From: Candidatus Tokpelaia sp. | GTDB taxonomy: Bacteria > Pseudomonadota > Alphaproteobacteria > Rhizobiales > Rhizobiaceae | NCBI RefSeq assembly: GCF_008636115.1 | Contig: NZ_QLZD01000016.1 | Location: 38,295-102,294, forward strand | Length of the DNA stretch: 64,000 nt | Reading direction: 5' to 3' | Part shown: one piece after another, positions 17,738-27,533 of the stretch | Position numbering within the stretch: the first letter of the stretch is position 1 | Layout of the letters: every line of letters begins with the position of its first letter | Notes under the pieces: model-generated | Told to the model about the DNA's origin: nothing | The model's database searches: none | The model's input: the letters and a program-made list of their open reading frames with translations, nothing else | Program-made: the position numbers and the translations under genes

Positions 17738-18631
17738 TTATATATCGGTTTTCATGCGGGCAATACCCTGCCCGGGCGGGGCGCCGAACAGGCGGCTATA
17801 TTCACGGTTAAATTGTGAAGCGCTTGTCGGCGCCGAGCTGATAGACCGCGGCCGCGGCCTTTATTGTCTCATTCAACATCAGGCGGCGTGCTTCTGTCAA
17901 ACGCAGACGCTTGTGATATTGCAGCGGACTCAATAGCAGTTACCTGTTTGAAATGATTGTAAAAAGAGGGGGGACTCATATTGGCGATCCGGGCCAGATC
18001 TTCCATTTTTATTGGCTTGTTGAGATTGTTTTTGATATAATTTGTCACTTTGGCAATTTGCCCGGTGCGGCTTGTCACTCCGAACCACTGGGCAAGACAG
18101 GCGCTATGCTCTCCTTGCAGCAGCCGGTAATAAATCTCATTGAAAATGAGCGGCGCCGGCGGCGCAATATATTGCGGACTATCCGGCAGGCGCACCGGCC
18201 GCATTATTGCGTCCGGCAATTTATCCGGCATCAGACCCGTGGCCACGGCTCTAATAGGTCTGTCTGGCGGCGCGGCGTGATTTCTTATCGCTGAAAACGG
18301 CAGAAATTCGCGGATTTTCTGCGAATCCAGCCTGATTTGCAGCCCGTCATCAGGCCTGTCTTGTGTTGCCTTTGTCACCCGGCCTGCCGGCGGCAAATGC
18401 ACCAATACCAGTAAATAATGCGCCGGCGAATATGTATAAACAGCCTCATCTGATAAAATCTGCTTTTGCGCCTGAGCAATAATACAGAGACAAGGCTCAT
18501 TAAAGGCGCGGAGAGGCAAAACCCGCTTTACAGGCTTTAGCCAAAGGCAGGCCGGCAATCACTGTACCGTTGCGCCCCTCACGGGCGCTGTGCCTGTTTA
18601 TCAACCGGCTCAATTCCGCCTGTTTTATCAT
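17738..18631 (-). pseudogene. AraC family regulator, frameshifted
   Basis: Pieces of one AraC-type regulator occur in successive frames on the minus strand. These are MIKQAELSRLINRHSAREG (ATG at 18631), then the N-terminal domain NEPCLCIIAQ...YSPAHYLLV with the first HTH up to SPPSFYNHFKQVTAIE, then PLQYHKRLRLTEARRLMLNE, then SASQFNREYSRLFGAPPGQG ending at 17738. Joining them needs at least three frameshifts, so the gene is inactive. The type with this N-terminal domain often controls a neighbouring aldo/keto reductase, and one lies divergently next door. Confidence 0.85.
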
Positions 18632-18727
18632 GTATTTTCCCAAAGTCGCGTCTTGCTCTGTTTTCGTCAAAAGATTATGGCAGGAATCTGCTTTTTGGAG
18701 AAGCAGGCAAGGTTTCAGGAGATTTGA

Positions 18728-19795
<1,068 letters not shown>

Positions 19796-19825
19796 AAATG
19801 GCGTCCGGCCTTCAGAGAATGATGA

Positions 19826-19854
19826 AAACGGCCTGTCTGACATGCAGGCCGTTT
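19826..19854 (+). terminator. Terminator after aldo/keto reductase
   Basis: AAACGGCCTG and CAGGCCGTTT form a perfect 10-bp stem, followed by ATCTTT. Confidence 0.75.
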
Positions 19855-20042
19855 ATCTTTGCTGCCTGGCCGGGCCGCCTTTTCCTGTGATTATGTGTCG
19901 CTGGCCGATAAAGCCATTGCGCTTTGGCGGTTTTATGCTTTATGCTGGACGGTAAATATAAAAGAGCAGGGGCGCTGCCTGTTGCTGCGTAAAAGCGGCG
20001 CGCTCTCGGCTCTCACTCTGTTGAAAAAACGGTTTGTCTCTC

Positions 20043-20891
20043 ATGGAAAAAAACTCTGCGTTTCAGGCTGCCGGTTATATTCAGGCTGTTTTGCGGCAAA
20101 ACCTGCCGGATTTCAAGCCGCGCGCCGCCTGTATTCTCGGTTCGGGCCTTGGCAGGCTGGCCGATAAACTCACGGATAAAGTGACTATTCCTTATCAGGA
20201 TCTGGCTGCTTTTCCCATCAGTTCGGTAGAAGGCCATGCCGGCGAACTGGTTGCCGGCCGGCTTGCCGGTGTGCCGGTTTTGTGTATGAAAGGGCGCGGT
20301 CATTTTTATGAGGGGCGCGGCATTGGTATTATGACGGCGGCCATACGCACATTCAAACTTTTGGGCTGCGATTTTGTTTTTGTAACGGCTGCCGCCGGCT
20401 CGCTGCATAAAGAGATTGCTCCGGGCAGCCTGGTGGCGATAAGTGATCATATCAATTTATTGCCGCAATCACCGCTGGTAGGGGCAAATGATGCGGCTTT
20501 CGGCCCGCGTTTTTTCAGTATGGCCAATGCTTATAATGCCGATTTGTGCTCTTTGCTGCGGCAGGCTTTGGTAAAAAACGGGGTTGAGCCGGCGCAAGGC
20601 GTTTATGTTGCCTGGAGCGGGCCGAATTTTGAGACAGCGGCAGAAATTCGTATGATGCAGATTATTGGCGGCGATATTGTCGGCATGTCGGTAGTGCCGG
20701 AGGTAATTGCCGCCCGCCATTGCGGCCTGAAAGTCGTAGCCGCGGCGGTGATTACCAATTATGCCGAGGGGCTGTCGGATACTGCCTTGTCGCATGAGCA
20801 GACTTTGCATTGCGCCGCTCAGGCGGCCGATAAATTTGTGCAGGTGATGACCGGCTTTTTTGCTGAGCTGGCAGAGCCGCCGGCCGGGTGA
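20043..20891 (+). CDS. punA: Purine nucleoside phosphorylase
   Basis: Phosphorolyses purine (deoxy)ribonucleosides to base and (deoxy)ribose 1-phosphate. The 282 residues match the trimeric PNP family: phosphate-binding LGSGLGRLAD and GRGHFYEG, AAGSLHKEIAPGSLV, the base/ribose-site motif YVAWSGPNFETAAEIRM, GMSVVPEV, and the purine-contacting ITNYAEG. The ATG at 20043 (MEKNSAFQ) is preferred over an upstream TTG. It is the first gene of a run of four nucleoside salvage genes. Confidence 0.93.
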   Translation: MEKNSAFQAAGYIQAVLRQNLPDFKPRAACILGSGLGRLADKLTDKVTIPYQDLAAFPISSVEGHAGELVAGRLAGVPVLCMKGRGHFYEGRGIGIMTAAIRTFKLLGCDFVFVTAAAGSLHKEIAPGSLVAISDHINLLPQSPLVGANDAAFGPRFFSMANAYNADLCSLLRQALVKNGVEPAQGVYVAWSGPNFETAAEIRMMQIIGGDIVGMSVVPEVIAARHCGLKVVAAAVITNYAEGLSDTALSHEQTLHCAAQAADKFVQVMTGFFAELAEPPAG

Positions 20892-20907
20892 AGGGGGAAA
20901 GTGCGCT

Positions 20908-21744
20908 ATGTCCCGTAACAATCAGGCAGCGGCGCCGACAGGGAGTGAGCGGGAGCGACAGCGTTTTATCACCGGCCTGATAGATTTAACCTCATTGCGT
21001 GATGATGACACAAAAGCGCGCATTGCCGCTTTATGTGAGACTTTGTCGCCGCTTTACGACCTGCCGGCCGGTTTATGTATTTACCGGCAGTTTCTCCCCG
21101 CGGCCGATAAAATTCTGGCGGCCAAAGGCTTGCGGAAGCAAATAAGGCTGGTGAGTGTGGCCAATTTCCCCGCCGGCGGCACAGATAGTGCCAAAGCGGC
21201 GGCTGAGGTGAAAGAGGTGCTGGCACTGGGCGCCGATGAAGTGGATATTGTTTTCCCCTATCATGCTTTAATGCAGGGTGAGGTGCGGGCCGGGCGGTCA
21301 TTATTGCGTGCTGCCCGGGCGGCGGCCGGTGGAAAAGTGCTGAAAATAATTTTGGAAAGCGGTGTATTGCAGCAGCCGTGCTGGATAAAGCAGGCGGCAG
21401 AAATTGCTGTTGGCGAAGGGGCGGATTTTCTCAAAACTTCTACCGGCAAGGCGGCGACTAATGCCACATTGCCGGCCGCGCGGCTCATGCTGGAAGTCAT
21501 AGCTGAGCATAATCGGAATTGCGGTTTGAAAATTGCCGGCGGGGTGCAAACACAGGCACAGGCAGAAGATTATCTGGCGTTGACTGCCGAAATTCTGGGG
21601 CATGGCTGGATAGATCCGCTGCATTTCCGTTTCGGCAGCTCAGTGCTGTATACGGCCTTGCGTGAATCGCGCGGTAATTGCGCTGTTTCTTCTGTTGATA
21701 AAGCGGCGGCAGAGCAGTTGACGGCGCTTTCTACCACGTATTAA
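20908..21744 (+). CDS. deoC: Deoxyribose-phosphate aldolase
   Basis: Cleaves 2-deoxyribose 5-phosphate to glyceraldehyde 3-phosphate and acetaldehyde. A 278-residue class I aldolase with the Schiff-base lysine in FLKTSTG (Lys-176), the second lysine in GLKIAGGV (Lys-208), the proton-relay Asp in ADEVDIVFP, and a phosphate-binding FGSS near the end. AAGGGGGA precedes the ATG at 20908, 16 bases after the PNP stop, indicating one transcript. Confidence 0.95.
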   Translation: MSRNNQAAAPTGSERERQRFITGLIDLTSLRDDDTKARIAALCETLSPLYDLPAGLCIYRQFLPAADKILAAKGLRKQIRLVSVANFPAGGTDSAKAAAEVKEVLALGADEVDIVFPYHALMQGEVRAGRSLLRAARAAAGGKVLKIILESGVLQQPCWIKQAAEIAVGEGADFLKTSTGKAATNATLPAARLMLEVIAEHNRNCGLKIAGGVQTQAQAEDYLALTAEILGHGWIDPLHFRFGSSVLYTALRESRGNCAVSSVDKAAAEQLTALSTTY

Positions 21745-22199
21745 ACGCCCTGAAAAAGGAATTATGGTATATTTGTGAACTTAGCAGCTTGCGCCGGTAT
21801 TGAGCTGCGGACAGGAAACAGGGAATGGACTATGTCCATAAAGGAAAGAATAAAAATGATTATTCGGGATTTTGTGCTGCAATAATTGGCGGTTGGCCTG
21901 GGCGGTATGCGTGCCGGTTTTATCAACCGGCAGAAAGGAATGCCGTTGCTGCCGTGCACATCGGATAGAGCCGTGCCGCCGGCGGAAGTGCTGGAATTTT
22001 CGGTTTCCCTGCCGGCAGTATGGTTTGCATTTATTCCGAATGCCGTGTTAACCGGGGCAGTGTCGGTGTTTGCCGGCTGGTTTCTGAAACCTTCGGGCAT
22101 AATATCGGGGCATGGACAAGAGAGATCTTCCGGCAATATTACCGCGATCACTATAGCGCCGGATAAAGTAATATTGTAAAAAGCTGCGGGGCGAGGTCA
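21745..22199. other. Gap between deoC and deoB
   Basis: About 450 bases. A plus-strand frame at 21886-22179 encodes a hydrophobic stretch (VSLPAVWFAFIPNAVLTGAV) but has no good start, and I recognise no family. It may be a decayed gene. ATGGACTATGTCCAT at about 21825 is a small perfect dyad. Confidence 0.4.
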
Positions 22200-23480
22200 A
22201 TGGCGAGAGCTTTTATTCTGGTTCTGGATTCCTTTGGTATCGGCTCGGCGCCGGACGCCGGCAAATATGGTGATAAAGGTGCCAATACTTTATTGCATAT
22301 TGCCGAATTTTGCGCTGCCGGCCGGGCTGATAATAAGCGCCGCCGCGGGGCTTTATCCGTTCCCAATTTATGCCGGCTGGGCTTGAATGAAGCGCTGGCG
22401 GCAGCCTGTGGCCGCCGTCTTCCTGCTGCTGCGGGTGAAAAAGCGCAAAAATTGATTGGCGCTTATGCTGTCGGGCAGGAAATCAGCGCCGGCAAAGATA
22501 CGCCCTCCGGCCATTGGGAAATGATGGGTCTGCCGGTGCCAAAGGCCTGGGGCAGCTTTCCGCCGCCGCGGCCGGGTGACCCGGCTTTTGATAAAGGCAG
22601 TTATTTTCCGCGCGCGCTGCTGGAAAAAATTTATCAAAAGGGGGGGATTTCCGGCTCACTGGGTAATTGTGCCGCTTCGGGGACAGAAATTATTGCGCGT
22701 TTGGGCGCGGAGCATGTCGCCGGCGGCAAGCCGATTTTTTATACTTCCGGCGATTCGGTTTTTCAGGTAGCGGCGCATGAAGATATTTTCGGCCTGGCGC
22801 GCCTTTATGATTTATGCACCCTTATTCGCCAGGAAATGGATTTTTATAATGTCGGCCGGGTGATTGCCCGCCCTTTTGCCGGCACGGCCGAACAGGGCTT
22901 TAAACGCACCAATAACCGCCGTGACTGGACTATGCCGCCGGCCGAGCCGACTTTATTTGATTATGTCAAAAAACAGGGCGGCACGACTATTGCCATTGGT
23001 AAAATTGCCGATATTTTTGCCCATCAGGCTATAGACAAGGTCATCAAGGCCTATGGCACGGCAGATTTATTTGCTGCAACTGTGCAGCAGATAAAGGCGG
23101 CGCCTGACAACAGCCTGACCATGACCAATTTTGTTGATTTTGATCAAAATTTCGGCCATCGCCGCGATATTGCCGGTTATGCCGCCGAGCTGGAATTGTT
23201 TGACCGGCTGCTGCCGCAAATTTTCCCATTATTGCGTCCGGAAGATTTACTGGTGATCACCGCCGATCACGGTTGCGACCCGACATGGAGCGGCAATGAT
23301 CATACGCGTGAATATGTGCCGCAATTATTTCACAGTGCCGCTATTGCGCCTGTTAATTGCGGCAAGCATTTGGGTTTTGCCGATATGGGGCAGACTGTGG
23401 CGGCCTGGCTTGGTGTCGGCCCGCTGCGGCATGGCATATCATATCTGGATATAATGCTGGGTAAAAGCCCTGCGATGTGA
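22200..23480 (+). CDS. deoB: Phosphopentomutase
   Basis: Interconverts (deoxy)ribose 1-phosphate and 5-phosphate, linking PNP to DeoC. The 426 residues are a little longer than the usual 390-410. It is an alkaline phosphatase superfamily enzyme: metal site FILVLDSFGIGSAPDA, phosphorylated threonine in GKDTPSGHWEMMG, second metal site TADHGCDPTWSGNDHTREYVP. GGGGCGAGG precedes the ATG. Confidence 0.96.
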   Translation: MARAFILVLDSFGIGSAPDAGKYGDKGANTLLHIAEFCAAGRADNKRRRGALSVPNLCRLGLNEALAAACGRRLPAAAGEKAQKLIGAYAVGQEISAGKDTPSGHWEMMGLPVPKAWGSFPPPRPGDPAFDKGSYFPRALLEKIYQKGGISGSLGNCAASGTEIIARLGAEHVAGGKPIFYTSGDSVFQVAAHEDIFGLARLYDLCTLIRQEMDFYNVGRVIARPFAGTAEQGFKRTNNRRDWTMPPAEPTLFDYVKKQGGTTIAIGKIADIFAHQAIDKVIKAYGTADLFAATVQQIKAAPDNSLTMTNFVDFDQNFGHRRDIAGYAAELELFDRLLPQIFPLLRPEDLLVITADHGCDPTWSGNDHTREYVPQLFHSAAIAPVNCGKHLGFADMGQTVAAWLGVGPLRHGISYLDIMLGKSPAM

Positions 23481-23522
23481 GCCGCCGGCTTTGGCAGCGC
23501 CGTCTGCCTGGGGAGCAAATTT

Positions 23523-24893
23523 ATGACTATTCAGGCAAGATTGAAAATCATGTCTTTCCTGCAATTTTTCATTTGGGGAAGCTGGCTGATAACGCTAGGC
23601 TCCTATATGATAAAAACGCTGGCCTTTAGCGGCACGCAAGTGGGCAATATTTACAGTATGCAGGGTATCGCCGCCTGTATTATGCCGCTGCTGCTCGGCA
23701 TAATTGCCGATAAATATATTGCTGCCAACCGGCTTTATGCCTTGTGCCATTTAAGCGGCGGCGTAATATTGCTCATAATGGCGCAAATTACCAATGCCGA
23801 AACCATGATATGGGTTATGCTGCTTAATCTGATGGCCTATATGCCCAGCCTGGGGCTGGCCAATGCCATTGCCCATTTTTGCCTCAAGCAAAAACAACTG
23901 GATACGGCGGTGCATTTTCCTTCTATCCGTGTTTTCGGCACAATCGGCTTTATCGCCGCTATGTGGATTATCAGCCTTTCCGGCAATGAATTAAGCCCGG
24001 TGCAGCTTTATATTGCTGCTGCCGCCTCTTTTTGTCTGGCGCTTTACAGCCTGACCCTACCCTCTCAGCCCGCCGCTGCCGCGCAGGTGCGGGGCGGGTT
24101 GGACAGGCCAGCCTGTGGCGGCGCCCCGCGACAGAGGGGCGGGTTGGAGGCTCTCACCTGTGGCGGCGCCTTGCAACAAAAAGGCGATAGCGGTCGGCCG
24201 GCTGCGACAGAAAACTGGGCGCACCGCTTAGGCCTGGAGGCTTTGGTGCTGTTAAAACAGCCGCGCCTGGCGGTATTTTTTGCCTTTGCTATGTTGCTGG
24301 GCGTGGTTTTGCATATTACCAATACATTTGGCAATCCGTTTTTGCATGATTTGGCTGCCCGCCCGGAGGCGGCAGGCAATGTGCTGCTGCGCTACCCGGA
24401 TATTTTATATTCGCTGTCGCAAATTTCGGAAATTGCTTTTATTCTGACCATTCCCTTTTTTCTAAAAAAATTCGGTATTAAAATTGTTATGGCGGTGAGC
24501 GTTTCGGCGTGGATATTACGTTTTGTTTTTTTTGCTTTTGGCGGCGCATCGAGCTTTGGTATGAGTTTGCTGGTTCTTTCTATGCTGGTTTACGGCTGCG
24601 CTTTTGATTTTTTCAGCATTTCCGGCTCTATTTTTATTGAGAAAGTGGTGGATAGTTCCATGCGTTCCGGGGCGCAAGGCCTGTTTATGACGGCGGTCAA
24701 CGGTTTCGGCACTTTTATTGGCATGTATCTGGGCGGTCGCATTATTGATTATTTTACCGATGAAACAGGGCGCAACTGGCAGGCTGTCTGGCTGGTTTTC
24801 GCGGCCTATAGCGCCGTGCTGCTTGTGCTGTTTCTGGTGATTTTCCGCGCTAAAGAGCCGGCTGCTGCCGCAACCGGGCCGCATAATGTATAA
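23523..24893 (+). CDS. Nucleoside:proton symporter, NupG type, with inserted repeat
   Basis: A 456-residue inner-membrane permease of the NHS family, related to NupG and XapB, with twelve predicted helices. It starts with IMSFLQFFIWGSWLITLGSYM. It would import nucleosides for the enzymes encoded just upstream. The cytoplasmic loop between helices 6 and 7 (about residues 188-222) carries two copies of a Gly-rich 15-residue unit, RGGLDRPACGGAPRQ and RGGLEALTCGGALQQ. These are encoded by a palindromic 45-bp DNA repeat and look like an in-frame insertion. It lies 42 bases after deoB. Confidence 0.88.
   Translation: MTIQARLKIMSFLQFFIWGSWLITLGSYMIKTLAFSGTQVGNIYSMQGIAACIMPLLLGIIADKYIAANRLYALCHLSGGVILLIMAQITNAETMIWVMLLNLMAYMPSLGLANAIAHFCLKQKQLDTAVHFPSIRVFGTIGFIAAMWIISLSGNELSPVQLYIAAAASFCLALYSLTLPSQPAAAAQVRGGLDRPACGGAPRQRGGLEALTCGGALQQKGDSGRPAATENWAHRLGLEALVLLKQPRLAVFFAFAMLLGVVLHITNTFGNPFLHDLAARPEAAGNVLLRYPDILYSLSQISEIAFILTIPFFLKKFGIKIVMAVSVSAWILRFVFFAFGGASSFGMSLLVLSMLVYGCAFDFFSISGSIFIEKVVDSSMRSGAQGLFMTAVNGFGTFIGMYLGGRIIDYFTDETGRNWQAVWLVFAAYSAVLLVLFLVIFRAKEPAAAATGPHNV
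24090..24173. repeat. Palindromic 45-bp repeat inside the permease gene, two copies
   Basis: In the first copy CGGGGCG at 24090 pairs with CGCCCCG ending at 24128, and inside it ACAGGC faces GCCTGT, so it folds into a nested hairpin. The second copy begins 45 bases later at about 24135 and has lost most of the pairing. The reading frame stays open. Confidence 0.8.
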
Positions 24894-25018
24894 TGCGGGT
24901 GAGCCGGGCGGCGGCTTTGGCCGGCTGCCTCTTGCTGTTCTGGCCTTGCCTGCTATGTATTGGCATCAGACGGTGCGGTTATGCCGGCCGGGCGCAGAGC
25001 AGGTAAAAAGAGGAATTT

Positions 25019-26437
25019 ATGTCCAGATTATCACAATGGCTACGGCGTATCCGGCATAGCAATGCCGTTATTGCGCATTTGCCGCAGGATATGGCGGCGC
25101 TGGCAGAAAATGTGAAAACAACGCAGCAGGAGATACAAAACGCGGCGGCCTTGTCTGAGGAACAAAGCCGCCGTCTGCAAGGCGAGCTTTATAAAATCAA
25201 GCAGACGGTAAATCTGGTTGCCGGCGCTCGCCCGGCCGGCAAAAAAATAAAAGCGGTGTTTCTGATTCACCATATTGAGGCATGGGACAGCCTGGCCGAT
25301 ATTTATGAGGCCATGCTGGCGGCGGAAGATTTCGCACCGCTGGCTGTTTCTATCCGCCGCCGCTTCCCCGGTGAGCAGAATTACGGTTTTGAAAATATAA
25401 TTCACCAGAAATTGTTGGAATTGGGCATTGAGCATTTGCGCTTCAGCATGGAAGACAGTTTTGAGGGGCTGGATATTTTAAAGGCGCTGGCGCCGGATAT
25501 TATTTTTCGCCAGTCGCAGTGGGATTGGGATATTCCCCCCGGTTTTCATGTAGAGGAGCTGCGCTTTGCCAGGCTGTGCTATGTGCCTTATGCGGTGACA
25601 GCGGTGGCGGATACACGGCTTTTGGCTAAAGAACGCGACCCTGCCACGGATTCCGATTTTCACCGCACTGCCTGGAAGATTTTTTATGCCACGGAAGATC
25701 AAAAAACGCGGTTTAAAAAGCATGCCGTGCGCTATGCGCAAAATATGGAAATTGTCGGCCACCCCAAGGTCAAGCGCCTTATCCGCCTGGGGCGGGAGCA
25801 GGAGCATTGGCCGATAAAACAGCAAATTTCGGGGCGCCGTTTCCGCCTTATCTGGTCGCCGCATCACAGTGTCGGCAAGGAGTGGCTGCGTTTCGGCCTG
25901 TTCCCCGCTATTTATCAGGATATGTTGGCCTGGGTAAAAAGCGACAATAGTATAGAAATGGTGTTAAGCTTTCACCCGGCGGCAATTTCCAAAATAACGG
26001 AAGCCGGCGGCCCTTTATCATCTGAGGAAATGGCTGCCTTTTTGCAGGAATGGGATAGCCTGCCCAATACGGCGCGCCATAGTGCCGGCAATTATGCCGG
26101 GCTGATGCAGGCTTCTGATTGTATGCTGACGGACGGTATCAGTTTTCTGGCGGAATATCAGTTTTTCACCAAGCCGGTGATTTTTTTGGAGCGCGCCGAT
26201 CATTTGCCGTTTTCGCCCGCGGGGGAGAGAATTATTGCCGGCACGCACCCGGTGAAAACAGTGGCAGAGGCCAAAAAACTGGTGCATGATTTTGCCGCCG
26301 GCTGTGTTGATGTAAAAGCACAGGTTCAGCGCGATAATACGGCCTGGCTGGCGGGTGAAAAACTGGCGGCCGGCACGGCGGCTGAGCGTATTTTGCGCTC
26401 TATCCGCCGCGGCATAAGGGAGGAAGAGCGGCCTTAG
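25019..26437 (+). CDS. CDP-glycerol glycerophosphotransferase-like GT-B protein
   Basis: A 472-residue cytoplasmic or membrane-associated protein. Residues about 20-65 are predicted to form a coiled coil (MAALAENVKTTQQEIQN...SRRLQGELYKIKQ). The rest resembles TagF/capsule-type GT-B transferases. It has an N-terminal KAVFLIHHIEAWDSLADIYEAM domain and a C-terminal nucleotide-sugar part with SPHHSVGKEWLRFG and SDCMLTDGISFLAEYQFFTKPVIFLE, where His, Asp and Ser residues of the family are found. It probably acts in surface polysaccharide synthesis. Substrate unknown. Confidence 0.75.
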   Translation: MSRLSQWLRRIRHSNAVIAHLPQDMAALAENVKTTQQEIQNAAALSEEQSRRLQGELYKIKQTVNLVAGARPAGKKIKAVFLIHHIEAWDSLADIYEAMLAAEDFAPLAVSIRRRFPGEQNYGFENIIHQKLLELGIEHLRFSMEDSFEGLDILKALAPDIIFRQSQWDWDIPPGFHVEELRFARLCYVPYAVTAVADTRLLAKERDPATDSDFHRTAWKIFYATEDQKTRFKKHAVRYAQNMEIVGHPKVKRLIRLGREQEHWPIKQQISGRRFRLIWSPHHSVGKEWLRFGLFPAIYQDMLAWVKSDNSIEMVLSFHPAAISKITEAGGPLSSEEMAAFLQEWDSLPNTARHSAGNYAGLMQASDCMLTDGISFLAEYQFFTKPVIFLERADHLPFSPAGERIIAGTHPVKTVAEAKKLVHDFAAGCVDVKAQVQRDNTAWLAGEKLAAGTAAERILRSIRRGIREEERP

Positions 26438-26675
26438 CTGCATTATTTCTGTCAGCCGGAGAGGCGGCAATCTGCCGGCACGTTTATTTGTCATGGCAGC
26501 AGGGGTCGGTTTTGCGCCCTGCTTTTACCGGGGCAGGTTCTTGGCATTTTTACGAAAACAGGGTGAAACCCGGCAGAAATTTCCTAAATCCGGCGCGCGA
26601 ACGGCAAGAGCATAATTTTTTAGAAAATAAGGCTGAACCGCAACACTGTGTCCTGCGCGTCACGATTGCGGTTGC

Positions 26676-26909
26676 ACTATAGCTATCCAGAAAATGCGGT
26701 CAGGCTGCAACGCCAACGCCACAATGGACGCGCAGTCCATGACTATAGCTATCCAAAAAATGCGGTCAAGCTGCAACTCTCTTTTGCTGACAGGCTTAAG
26801 GCCGAGGACTATAGTTATCCAGAAAATGCGGTCAGGCTGCAACAGAGGCCGGCCGCTGCCTCATTCAGGAAAAACTATAGTTATCCAGAAAATGCGGTCA
26901 GGCTGCAAC
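26676..26909 (-). CRISPR. Four-repeat CRISPR-like array, type II-C style, no cas genes
   Basis: Four 36-bp repeats lie at 26676-26711, 26742-26777, 26808-26843 and 26874-26909, separated by three different spacers of exactly 30 bp. The repeats differ at one to three positions, and the two rightmost are identical. Read on the minus strand each begins GTTGCAGCYTGACCGC and ends in CTATAGT, which resembles type II-C repeats. The likely leader is at 26910-27000. No cas gene exists in the window. Each repeat also reads as YTGACC, 16 bases, TATAGT. Confidence 0.75.
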
Positions 26910-27000
26910 GATAAGACCGCCATAGCTTATCAGAAAACGCAGACCGGCCGGAATTATAGCCGCCGTTTATTATCGGGATTGCCATTATGCCGCCGCATAA
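26910..27000 (-). promoter_or_regulatory. Likely leader of the CRISPR-like array
   Basis: On the minus strand GGCTATAAT (26953-26961) offers a -10 element about 45 bases before the first repeat. Positions 26920-26954 are a degenerate copy of the repeat, about two thirds identical. CCATTATGC at 26982-26990 and GCATAATGG at 26995-27003 form a perfect 9-bp hairpin that overlaps the encoded CCA of tRNA-Ser. Confidence 0.4.
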
Positions 27001-27090
27001 TGGCGGTGAGAGAGGGATTCGAACCCTCGATACGGTTTCCCGTATACACGCGTTCCAGGCGTGCGCCTTCAACCGCTCGGCCACCTCACC
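27001..27090 (-). tRNA. tRNA-Ser(GGA)
   Basis: A class II tRNA with anticodon loop CTGGAAC (GGA), a long variable arm, the TTCGAAT T-loop, acceptor GGTGAGG pairing TCTCACC, and encoded CCA. Confidence 0.96.
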
Positions 27091-27533
27091 GCAATATCAA
27101 CCGCTCGCGCCGCAAAATAACAGGGCGAACGGCCAATAGATTGCCCGCACTATAGCGGGAAGTTCAGGCGGTGCAAGATTATTTTCTGCCTTGCCGGTAA
27201 AAATCATGGGAATTTTGCCTTAAAAGCAGTGAAAGCCGCTATAGCAGGCTATTATAACCGGTTTTAGGCCGGGAAACAGCATTTGCCGATTATTTTAAAG
27301 ATAAGTGAATTTTCACGGGGAGGGCGTCTGCGCCGGTCGGGGCGGCGGCGAAAGCCGGAGGATTCGCCTTACAGGTAATGGTTCGCGCTTCGCTGGTTTT
27401 AAATCTGTTGCCGGCTCTGTCGCTGCCGAACGGCACCATAATTGGCCGTTTTTGCATTTCCTTTCCCGGTAATAGTGAAATTAAAGGCAGGGGAGATAAA
27501 GCGGCCCATAATTTTACCGCAGCGAAAAACGGG
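27091..27533. other. Intergenic, no gene called
   Basis: About 440 bases. Open frames exist on both strands around 27290-27610, but none has a start with ribosome binding site or a family motif. Confidence 0.45.

Noticed and set aside
21745..22199. Decayed deoA between deoC and deoB
   Set aside because: None of the readable peptides resembles thymidine phosphorylase.
26712..26741. First CRISPR spacer matching ATGGAC...GTCCAT near 21825
   Set aside because: Only six-base arms are shared, which is no more than a chance dyad.
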